Of a stretch of DNA of 64,000 nt, positions 8,439 through 15,471 are shown piece after piece. A program made the position numbers and the translations under genes. Positions within the stretch are counted from its first letter, which is position 1. Every line of letters starts with the position of its first letter. The stretch spans positions 62,001 through 126,000 of the forward strand of contig CAYPPG010000007.1 in NCBI GenBank assembly GCA_964412555.1, read 5' to 3'. This DNA is from CAYPPG01 sp964412555. GTDB lineage: Bacteria > Hinthialibacterota > Hinthialibacteria > Hinthialibacterales > Hinthialibacteraceae. Below the pieces are notes generated by a model, which was not told where the DNA came from, did not search any database, and was given only the letters and a program-made list of their open reading frames with translations.

Positions 8439-9308
8439 ATGAGGAACAAGCATATGGAAAGACTGACATGGGATTTTTGGTTGAATGGAACGAAGGGACG
8501 CTTTTTTGCGGGAATGCTGTTGTTGTGTTTTGTAATGGGATGGAGCGTTATTCCTGCAGCCGCGCAAGAGACGGATGTCTGGGATAAGTTGGAGATCACG
8601 GGAGAGGTTACGTGGGAGGGGACCGTCTACCTTCACGCGGATGTCATCGTCACGGAAACGGGTAAATTGACCATTGCTCCGGGAACTGTCATTAAAATCG
8701 ATCCGCGGGTCGACTATGGTTTCAGTGGCGCGAATGACAATCGTGTGGAGCTCATTGTGAATACGCACAACGTTTCCGCCGATAGCGTTGAACTGGGCGG
8801 AATACTCGTTGCTGAAGGAACGGAAGACAATCCCATTGTTTTCGAAATTAATTCTACCGAACCGGCGAAAGGCGATTGGCAGGGGATTCGTGTACTGGGT
8901 GGGAAAGCCAGCCTCGCCCATTGCAACATCCATTATGCCAGAAATGGTCTAGCAACTCATGGGAATCTAACCCTCGCCAAAAATTGCGTCTTCGAGAAAA
9001 GCGAACGTAACGGTGTCTTTGTTGGTGTTGATAGCACATTGTCAATAAGCGATTCAATCAGCCAAAATAATAATCATAATGGCATTTATTTGGACGATAG
9101 AGCCAAAGCCACGATCACCAACAGTGACTTCCTTCAGAATGAGGAGAATGGTATTTATGCAGAATATGAGGCGGGACCAGCAACGATAACCGGCTGCCAG
9201 ATGAATAATAATAATAGAGGGATTTACACTTATCGTTGCGGTGATAAACATATTGCGTTCACCGATTGTATCATCGAAAGCAATAGAGACCGTGGTACGT
9301 ATTTTTAA
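8439..9308 (+). CDS. Secreted right-handed beta-helix protein, N-terminal part ended by an in-frame TAA
   Basis: 289 residues before a TAA at 9306-9308. A GGAG ribosome site precedes the ATG at 8439. The start has a signal peptide (hydrophobic run about residues 23-40, cleavage near AAAQE). A short beta-rich module (LEITGEVTWEG..., LTIAPGTVIKI) is followed by parallel beta-helix rungs with recurring N-G-I/V-Y/F and T-I-T/S patterns (about 150-289). The same frame stays open after the stop without any shift: the next codons continue the helix (C-R-I-S-N-N-T-H-Y-G-V-V) and run into the cohesin/dockerin part to 11741. So this is the front of one roughly 1100-residue protein broken by one nonsense codon, a sequencing error, or readthrough. 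Confidence 0.8.
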   Translation: MRNKHMERLTWDFWLNGTKGRFFAGMLLLCFVMGWSVIPAAAQETDVWDKLEITGEVTWEGTVYLHADVIVTETGKLTIAPGTVIKIDPRVDYGFSGANDNRVELIVNTHNVSADSVELGGILVAEGTEDNPIVFEINSTEPAKGDWQGIRVLGGKASLAHCNIHYARNGLATHGNLTLAKNCVFEKSERNGVFVGVDSTLSISDSISQNNNHNGIYLDDRAKATITNSDFLQNEENGIYAEYEAGPATITGCQMNNNNRGIYTYRCGDKHIAFTDCIIESNRDRGTYF

Positions 9309-11741
9309 AATAGTACCTTTTCATTAAACCAGTGCCGAATAAGTAATAACACTCATTATGGAGTTGTTATTACTGGCTCAACCCTAGGTGAGGATGGATT
9401 TTCCGATAATGAAATTACGGGAAATGAGCGGGGGGTATATATCAATGTTGGCGCTCTGTTTGAACTTCCCGGGGGAAACGATATTTATGAAAATGTTAAT
9501 TATGAACTTTATAATGATTCCGGAAATCCGGTAAAAGCCCCCAACAATTATTGGGGAGAACCGACTACAACGGAAGCCAACAACCGGGAGCCTAATTTAT
9601 CCAAGATTTTTGACAGCCGGGATGACGCGAGTAAAGGCGCGGTGGTTATTCAACCGCTCAGCGAGGTTCCGCTTACATCCATTGTGGTTCCAACCCCGAC
9701 AAACACGCGTCCTCCCAGCACTCCAACGGTTCCGCCGCCAACAGAACCTATTCAAGAACCAACGGACACACCGACCCACACGCCAGTTCCCACCAATACA
9801 GTGGGGCCGACGGATACCCCGATTTTACCCACCGCGACGCCCACGTCCTATCCGGAGTTCTCATTAGGCGGCGGCTCAGCATCCGGTTCGCCTGGAAGTA
9901 CGTTCGACGTACCGATTCAGGTTTTCGGTCTTCCGGAAACGAATTCGATCAGTTTTGAAGTAGTATACGACGAGAATGTGCTCACTTTTGCCAATGAGGT
10001 CACGAAGACCGGCACATTGCTTGAATCGTGGGGACTCGTCGATGCGAACGAATACACACCAGGCAAGATTCGAGTTTCGGCGGCGGCGTTGACGGCAGCC
10101 GATGTGAGTGGAAACGGAACCTTGGTGAAACTCAAATTTAACTACAACCAAAATGTTACCGTCGCTTCCACGACGATCACGCTGGAAAATTTAGAAGACG
10201 GTGTTTCACATGCCGTTCCCTTCCCCATCACCATTTCAACAGCCATGAAAGGCGATGTCGATGGAAACGGCCGTATTACAGCCAACGATGTTGAATTGGC
10301 TTTCGAGATTTCTCTGGTCCGGTTAACCCCGACGGAATATCAAGAATGGGCGGCTGAAGTCACCGGTGACGATCAAGTTACGGCTGCCGATGTTCAGAGG
10401 ATATTTGACGCCACATTAGGCCGTGCCGACTTAACCACCGCCAATGTCACAGCGAAACAATCCCGGCGCAGTTTGTTATTGCAGGCGGAAACCACCTTAT
10501 CCGTAGGAGCGGTTTCAGGGAATCCCGGTGATACGATTTTCGTACCGATCCAAATTACTCCCGCAGCCGATATCAGTACGGTACTGATTGACCTGACCTA
10601 CGATACAACAAAACTCGCCTTTGCCGCCGCCGACAAAACGGGGACTTTGGTAGAGAGTTTCGCTCTGGCGGATGCGAATGAAGTGACGTCCGGCAACATC
10701 CGAGTATCTGCAGCGGCGTTGACCGCCGATCCGATTTCCGAAGCCGGGACGCTCATCAATCTGCAATTCACGGTGCTCGATGGAGTGAGCGGAACGGCGA
10801 GTGTGTCCATCACTTCGACGGACGACGATCTGGCAGGCGCTACGACAAGCGATGGTTCGGTCACGATCGGTGGAGCAGCGGTTACGTCCACGCCGACCCC
10901 CACTCCGGTATCCCCGGTGAATACGGCGACTGCGACTCCGGTTCCGGTGCAGCATGTGTTCATCTACGACGATGCCGGAGACACAACCGGCGATCTCACC
11001 GGAACCACCGATTTCGACGCCGTCGACAATCGGAACATCACGATTGCATGGGATGCGGAACAAGGAAGCGCAACCGACTGGCATATTTACGTGCGCAAAG
11101 GCTTCGGCGGGATGAAATTCCTCGGCCGTACGGCTGACGGAACGGCGACCAGTTTCGCTTGGAATTCCGACGCAGAGAATCTCGACAGCAATTTTGCCAA
11201 CGGTCCCGATTTCAATTCCGCTTATAGTTTCCGAGTTGTTCGAATCGACGGGCAGCTGGGGGCGGATGATTATTTCGACATGTCCGTGCCGGTGGGGTTC
11301 AATCTGGAAGGCGGGAATGAAGTGTCACTCGCACAGCCGGAGCTCCCGAATTTGAATTCAGGACAGATAGCGATCTATGATGACATTCTCGGCGGTAACA
11401 ATCTCGCCCCCATGGGTTCGAGTGGTTCGGACAGCGATGCTTCGAGTACCCGTGCGATTCAAATCGCGTGGAATTTTGGACGAGCGGCTTCTGAAGTGAA
11501 TGAGTATCATATTTTAGTGAGCATCGACGGCGGTGAATTTGGATTTCTCGGGCAAACGTACACCAGCGGGCTGAATTATTTCTGGTGGACACCGAATCGT
11601 CCGTTCCGTACCGTTCAGGATTATGCGGAAGGGCCGCAGGATGGGCATACGTATCAATTCAAGGCGGTGTTGAGTCCATTGTCCGGCGAACGGGCTACTT
11701 TGATGAGCGGTACGCTGACTTATTCGGTCAGTGGAAGTTAA
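9309..11741 (+). CDS. Continuation of the beta-helix protein: two cohesin-type domains, one dockerin, FN3-like C-terminus
   Basis: Same frame as 8439-9308, open from base 9309; a GTG at 9642 is the start that a gene finder would pick, but it falls inside the beta-helix/linker and has no ribosome site. Order: last beta-helix rungs ending APNNYWGE, a Thr/Pro-rich linker (about 9680-9850), cohesin-like domain 1 (SASGSPGSTFDVPIQV..., ending near 10240), a dockerin with two calcium-loop halves (GDVDGNGRITANDVELA and VTGDDQVTAADVQRIFD), cohesin-like domain 2 (SGNPGDTIFVPIQI...), a second Thr/Pro linker, then two repeats of a beta-sandwich (IYDD...ITIAWD and IYDD...IQIAWN). The product is expected outside the cell. 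Carrying cohesin-like and dockerin modules together could allow self-assembly or bridging. Confidence 0.78.
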   Translation, partial: NSTFSLNQCRISNNTHYGVVITGSTLGEDGFSDNEITGNERGVYINVGALFELPGGNDIYENVNYELYNDSGNPVKAPNNYWGEPTTTEANNREPNLSKIFDSRDDASKGAVVIQPLSEVPLTSIVVPTPTNTRPPSTPTVPPPTEPIQEPTDTPTHTPVPTNTVGPTDTPILPTATPTSYPEFSLGGGSASGSPGSTFDVPIQVFGLPETNSISFEVVYDENVLTFANEVTKTGTLLESWGLVDANEYTPGKIRVSAAALTAADVSGNGTLVKLKFNYNQNVTVASTTITLENLEDGVSHAVPFPITISTAMKGDVDGNGRITANDVELAFEISLVRLTPTEYQEWAAEVTGDDQVTAADVQRIFDATLGRADLTTANVTAKQSRRSLLLQAETTLSVGAVSGNPGDTIFVPIQITPAADISTVLIDLTYDTTKLAFAAADKTGTLVESFALADANEVTSGNIRVSAAALTADPISEAGTLINLQFTVLDGVSGTASVSITSTDDDLAGATTSDGSVTIGGAAVTSTPTPTPVSPVNTATATPVPVQHVFIYDDAGDTTGDLTGTTDFDAVDNRNITIAWDAEQGSATDWHIYVRKGFGGMKFLGRTADGTATSFAWNSDAENLDSNFANGPDFNSAYSFRVVRIDGQLGADDYFDMSVPVGFNLEGGNEVSLAQPELPNLNSGQIAIYDDILGGNNLAPMGSSGSDSDASSTRAIQIAWNFGRAASEVNEYHILVSIDGGEFGFLGQTYTSGLNYFWWTPNRPFRTVQDYAEGPQDGHTYQFKAVLSPLSGERATLMSGTLTYSVSGS

Positions 11742-11766
11742 TGCGTTAATCTGCGTAATAATGAAT

Positions 11767-11794
11767 GTAGGGGCGGTTCGCGAACCGCCCCTAC
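11767..11794. repeat. 28-bp perfect palindrome (family E)
   Basis: GTAGGGGCGG-TTCGCGAA-CCGCCCCTAC, self-complementary along its whole length, 25 bases after the stop of the cohesin/dockerin gene. There is no T-run after it, so it is a repeat-type palindrome rather than a standard terminator. Only one copy was seen in this window. Confidence 0.75.
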
Positions 11795-11847
11795 CTTATT
11801 TGAGGGATGAGTGAATAAAGTATGAAGTAAAATAGGAAAGTGAAACA

Positions 11848-12117
11848 ATGGAACGAATACCGACACATCCCGGTGAAATATTAAAAGATGAACTGGATGC
11901 CAGAGGGATGAGTATGAATCAATTTGCAAAAGAATTAGACGTTCCAACCGGCCGAATTAGTCAAATTGTAGCGTGCAAACGGTCTGTGACACCGGATACG
12001 GCGCTACGATTCGCCCATTATTTCGGCACATCACCGGAAGTCTGGATGAACCTTCAGGCACAATACGATTTAGCGATTGCGAAACGCAAACTACATAAGG
12101 AAATGAAAATTGCATGA
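11848..12117 (+). CDS. higA: HigA/VapI-type XRE-family antitoxin, no toxin partner beside it
   Basis: 89 residues, the usual length for HigA antitoxins. It opens with the family hallmark HPGEILKDELDARGMS, followed by a helix-turn-helix (NQFAKELDVPTGRISQIVACKRSVTPDTALRFAHYFG) and the C-terminal WMNLQAQYDLAIAK segment. Such proteins bind their own operator and neutralise a HigB-type RNase toxin. The 106 bases upstream hold only a palindromic repeat and no HigB-sized frame, and what follows is repeat DNA, so the antitoxin appears orphaned. The ribosome site AGGAAAG is 6-7 bases ahead of the ATG at 11848. Assignment to HigA is strong; any toxin would have to be elsewhere. Confidence 0.88.
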   Translation: MERIPTHPGEILKDELDARGMSMNQFAKELDVPTGRISQIVACKRSVTPDTALRFAHYFGTSPEVWMNLQAQYDLAIAKRKLHKEMKIA

Positions 12118-12300
12118 AAAAGCAGGATATTGTATTGGTATAGGCGATCATGCGGACGGCTTCCATCAAGGAAGGGTAGCGACTTGGGGGAAATTCTCGT
12201 TTGACGAATGCATACAACACCTTCCAATGAGAGTATTGATACTATTCGAAGTTATTTTAGTCATGTCTATAATTGAATTGATTTTAGTGCACGCGATAAA

Positions 12301-12367
12301 AGATGCGGGCAAGATGCCCGCGCTCCCAGTGGGGGAAAGATGCGGGCAGGATGATTGCACTCCCAGA
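12301..12367. repeat. Dispersed repeat, family D, two units
   Basis: GATGCGGGCAAGATGCCCGCGCTCC followed by a second, imperfect unit GATGCGGGCAGGATGATTGCACTCC. Arms GCGGGCA and TGCCCGC form a hairpin. Other copies are at 20425, 22040 and 47230. Confidence 0.8.
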
Positions 12368-12535
12368 GAGAGGAAGGTTTCTTAAATGGATAGGATATGC
12401 TTTTATTTTTTTGTTTGTTTTATTCTTGTGGCGGTTGTAGGGAGTAGTAATGACAACGCGGTGGAAAAAAGTATGATCATCGTTATAAACCGAGTCCATA
12501 TTGAGGTATTTGGCTCCTACTAGCCACTTTATGTT

Positions 12536-12580
12536 GTGCAGACAGGATGTCCGCACCACAATTTTTGACTTTTGCCGTAG
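12536..12580. repeat. Dispersed repeat, family C
   Basis: Core CAGGATGTCCGCACCACAAT followed by TTTGACTTT..GCCGTAGC. Other copies at 20287-20339 and twice in tandem at 29360-29446. Confidence 0.8.
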
Positions 12581-12630
12581 CGTTTGTAACGATAACCTTA
12601 TATTTGATACTATTGGCACGCCCGCCTTTT

Positions 12631-13437
12631 TCATCCAGCAAGGGCAGGCTCTACCCAAAACAATACATCCGGTGTATATGTAATTATCAAAGATCCTGCA
12701 ACCGATTCGATGCGAATGTCATATGCGACAACAAGCGATTCTTTTTCTCCATAAGGCATATTGCGGAAGACGTCATAGGGAATGGGAATCACCGTAGAAT
12801 CAATATGAAAGGAGGGGTCTTGTTTGGCCCACGAAGCCTTGAGTCCATCCGCGAATATGGATGCGACCGCTTTGGCTATCGTGATTTCAATGTCGGTAAA
12901 CTCGTAATGTAAGATCGTTTTGCCGATCTCGCCGCCACATAAAATCCTGATCAATGAATTGATTACTTTCCGTGCGAATTCGAGGAAGATGATCCCCCCA
13001 GACCGTTCTTCTTTGATTATGGCAAAAAACGAATCATGGAAAGACGCGTCCTGATTCAGATCACTGCAAACACATGAGATATCAGCGCAATTGATTTCAA
13101 TCGCTGTTCGAATCCAGGATTCCAGTTTGGGCATGAGAATCGTTTCGGCCAATTGTTGGTGTAATTGATAACAAGGATTTTTCCATCCCGATAAGTCTTC
13201 AGGCATGGGTTTATCGCTAGATTTCTCTTCATCCCATTTACTGAGGAATTCTTTAAATTCATCGGGAGAACACAATTCCACCGAATCATCGAGGTCGAAG
13301 AGCTGCTCCAACTCTGTTTCCGACTCCTCATTAGGCGAATCCCTCTTGGCATCTGGATACTCACCTCGAAGTAGGGCAGCAATTTCATCTTGAGATAGCG
13401 CTTCCGGTTCATCAGAATGATTGGATTTGGGATCCAT
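12631..13437 (-). CDS. FliM-like protein with CheY-binding-type peptide, no SpoA domain
   Basis: 268 residues. An AAGGAG site lies 9 bases before the ATG at 13437. Residues 14-23 read LSQDEIAALL, nearly the FliM N-terminal peptide (LSQDEIDALL) that binds phospho-CheY. After an acidic linker (30-80), residues about 88-258 follow the FliM middle (CheC-like) domain: LAETILMPKLESWIRT, a repeat-specific sheet, INSLIRILCGGEIG with the GG turn that contacts FliG at 168-169, and the closing strands IESVAGSLIITYTPD. It stops there; FliM normally continues into a SpoA domain that joins FliN. The last 10 residues are encoded by repeat-like DNA abutting a rearranged pseudogene, so truncation is possible. 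It is the third C-ring-like gene of the run. Confidence 0.62.
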   Translation of the reverse strand: MDPKSNHSDEPEALSQDEIAALLRGEYPDAKRDSPNEESETELEQLFDLDDSVELCSPDEFKEFLSKWDEEKSSDKPMPEDLSGWKNPCYQLHQQLAETILMPKLESWIRTAIEINCADISCVCSDLNQDASFHDSFFAIIKEERSGGIIFLEFARKVINSLIRILCGGEIGKTILHYEFTDIEITIAKAVASIFADGLKASWAKQDPSFHIDSTVIPIPYDVFRNMPYGEKESLVVAYDIRIESVAGSLIITYTPDVLFWVEPALAG

Positions 13438-13469
13438 GTTTGGTGAACTCCTTTTTGCAGCGGAAACGG

Positions 13470-13904
13470 CTATGTTGTTTTCGCTGCCATATGCTCTTGA
13501 ATGGATTTGGCAAGTAGACGATCTTCCATTTCTAATAATTCAAGAAGGTTTTCCTTTTTTGTCGATTCGTTGAAGTGCTGAACAACATTCGCCATCCATT
13601 GTTCGTCAGGATATTGTCCGAAAAAAGATTGGGGTTTTGTCTCAAGGCATTGTCGTAAAGAATCGGCAATCATTTTCGCAACGCCATCGGCCGGCGGTTT
13701 GGCATTTTGGATGCGAAGAAATATCTCCGTAATGTCTTGTGGAGAAAAATGGGCTAGAATTTTTGCCGCTTGTTCCGGCATCGTTTGAGAGAGAATCAAC
13801 GCGGTGACTTGCGGATGACAACCTTCAATCGCACTGGCAATATCTTGCGGTGAATAGTGGTTAAGATAATCAAATAAGGGAGAGGGGTGAAATTCAATAC
13901 ACAT
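13470..13904 (-). CDS. FliG middle-domain-like protein
   Basis: 144 residues. Residues 11-60 align by eye with the FliG middle domain: FDYLNHYSPQDIA, then HPQVTALILSQTMPEQAAKIL (HPQ at 30-32, equivalent to the FliG EHPQR motif that binds FliM), then FSPQDITEIFLRI. Residues about 95-140 (ANVVQHFNESTKKENLLELL, then EMEDRLLAKSIQEHM) match the helical linker that in FliG precedes the torque domain. Both the N-terminal FliF-binding domain and the C-terminal stator-contacting domain are absent. MgtE N-domains share this fold, but the FliM-like neighbours on both sides (gaps of 20 and 32 bases) favour a FliG origin. The product lacks a signal peptide and is probably cytoplasmic. Confidence 0.6.
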   Translation of the reverse strand: MCIEFHPSPLFDYLNHYSPQDIASAIEGCHPQVTALILSQTMPEQAAKILAHFSPQDITEIFLRIQNAKPPADGVAKMIADSLRQCLETKPQSFFGQYPDEQWMANVVQHFNESTKKENLLELLEMEDRLLAKSIQEHMAAKTT

Positions 13905-13924
13905 ATGCGCCTCGGTTTCAGAGA

Positions 13925-15415
13925 TTATGCAATAACTTTTGACGATTCTTTATCATCATTCCACTGTAGTGGATCACGTATATCAGAAGTATATAAAAGG
14001 TGTAGAAAACCAAGTGGTTGTTCCTCGATTCGGATTTCAATTTTGGCGGCGATCATGGGTGTTTCCTGACTGCACAATAAAACGATCTGATCCGCTAATA
14101 GTGGATGGAGAGTATTTTTAAATGAAATATTATACAACATGTCCCACCGAATGCGCAATGCATCGGCAATCTTTGTCGAAAAAGTGTATAATAACGATTT
14201 TTCCATTGCGGTTGGTGTACACAACTTTTTTGTCGCCGATCCGTCATAAATCCCTCCGCAAAGGATTTGAATCAAGGAATCAATCAATGAAGGCGTCAGA
14301 GCAATCACAATCGAACCTTGCCGCGCGAGAGTGGAGATGGAGGAAAAATAGTGGGATTCAGAGATCCAGGTATTCAGTTGATCCATTGAAAGGAGAGATA
14401 CACCTTGGTGAAACATATAGATGCTCGCTTTAACAGGCTGATCAGCTGAATCCATAAACCTATATGGCTTCATCCACCGCGAAAAGTGAGGAGCCAATTG
14501 TAAATTGAATATGCTTTCGTGCAGCCGTATCAATCGATACTCCCAGCTGGTTTTATCGATTTCCTTTTTATCCGTAGTCTGAAACGCACTTAACAATTCT
14601 GCAATTTGATCTTGAGACAAGAGATCGGTTTGCGAGGTATTGGTTTCTTTCGGGATAGGGGGTTTCCCATCTTCTTTTTTGGTTTTTTCCTCCAACAAAT
14701 TTTGTGTTTCTTCCGAATTCATTGGTTTGGCCAAAAAAGTACCGAGGACCAGGTTCAGAAAATAGGTGGGAAAGATGTGATAGATGTACCCCGAGATATT
14801 GTTTGACAGCGTAACTCGAAATGATGAAACGGTGAGGTATTCATCGTTCAATTCCGGTTCATTTGTTTCTTGTCCGCGCTGTTTTCGCAATGCTGCAACC
14901 AACTCGCTAGTCCGATAGGTTAGGTATTGGCCATGACAGCGATGGAAATAGGAAGTCATGTTGATCACTTCCGGTTTTCCATCATATGATTTCCCGCGTT
15001 CACTGGCGCACAAATGATGCATGCACAGAAAAAGTTCCTGCCAGACAGTTTTCCATGTATCTCGCAAATTTTTTTTCGTACAGCTCACTCCCGTCATCAT
15101 TTCCGTCAGAAGAATCGCCAGTTCCCGATCGATCGCGGTGATGGTTTTCACTTCCGCTTGCAAAAAACCAATCACGCTCAAGTTAACCAATTGATGATGT
15201 TTGCATTCCGCGAAAAAGAGAGGTTTTGAATAGATAAAACTATCCCATGATAAACCGGATTGTATTTTGGGTATAGATTGTTCAACATGTACATTTTTAC
15301 CGCTGTAACACCTCAAATGTTCCTGCAGTTTTTCCGTGAAATAGCAGTTGTATGTGAGTAGATGTTTCTTGGCGGAATCAGAGACTAGATTTGATGGTTG
15401 TTTTTCTTGAGACAT
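13925..15415 (-). CDS. Double FliM middle-domain-like protein
   Basis: 496 residues, cytoplasmic by appearance. The C-terminal half repeats the architecture of the 12631-13437 product: LLSQDQIAELL at 265-275 (CheY-binding-type peptide, here internal), LAPHFSRWMKPY, LIDSLIQILCGG with the GG turn at 387-388, and the final strands IEEQPLGFLHLLYTSD. The N-terminal half (about 20-228) looks like a more divergent copy of the same domain: LQEHLRCYSGKNVHVEQ, IDRELAILLTEMMTG in the place of the GG motif, and NNISGYIYHIFPTYFLNLVLG at its end. No SpoA domain follows. It is the first C-ring-like gene of the run, 56 bases downstream of the LRR/Sel1 gene; the AT-rich gap could also hold its own promoter. 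Confidence 0.6.
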   Translation of the reverse strand: MSQEKQPSNLVSDSAKKHLLTYNCYFTEKLQEHLRCYSGKNVHVEQSIPKIQSGLSWDSFIYSKPLFFAECKHHQLVNLSVIGFLQAEVKTITAIDRELAILLTEMMTGVSCTKKNLRDTWKTVWQELFLCMHHLCASERGKSYDGKPEVINMTSYFHRCHGQYLTYRTSELVAALRKQRGQETNEPELNDEYLTVSSFRVTLSNNISGYIYHIFPTYFLNLVLGTFLAKPMNSEETQNLLEEKTKKEDGKPPIPKETNTSQTDLLSQDQIAELLSAFQTTDKKEIDKTSWEYRLIRLHESIFNLQLAPHFSRWMKPYRFMDSADQPVKASIYMFHQGVSLLSMDQLNTWISESHYFSSISTLARQGSIVIALTPSLIDSLIQILCGGIYDGSATKKLCTPTAMEKSLLYTFSTKIADALRIRWDMLYNISFKNTLHPLLADQIVLLCSQETPMIAAKIEIRIEEQPLGFLHLLYTSDIRDPLQWNDDKESSKVIA

Positions 15416-15471
15416 GAGTGCGCTCTTTAAAATACAAATACTTGATATAAATAATAAAGTTTTGTATATTT

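Larger units (their letters stand above)
12261..12620 (+). pseudogene. Decayed copy of the promoter and signal-peptide region of the FG-GAP gene at 20509
   Basis: Bases 12261-12456 match 20384-20579 nearly base for base, including two family D repeats, the leader AGGAAGGTTTCTTAA, the ATG (12386 versus 20509) and the signal peptide coding region. Similarity then breaks off; a family C repeat follows (12536-12580), and a short stretch (about 12586-12613, AACGATAACCTTATATTTGATAC...) again resembles the sequence after the intact signal peptide. No long frame remains. It is best read as a truncated duplicate whose body was lost by rearrangement, leaving its end next to the stop codon of the FliM-like gene. 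Confidence 0.75.

Noticed and set aside
9306..9308. TAA as a generally recoded sense codon
   Set aside because: Many neighbouring genes end with TAA at the expected family length, so genome-wide recoding is unlikely.
10515..11084. 189-codon minus-strand frame within the cohesin/dockerin gene
   Set aside because: Arg-rich antisense translation of the secreted protein gene; no supporting signals.
12110..12385. 91-codon plus-strand frame after the antitoxin
   Set aside because: It is made largely of family D repeat and duplicated leader sequence, with no domain or ribosome site.
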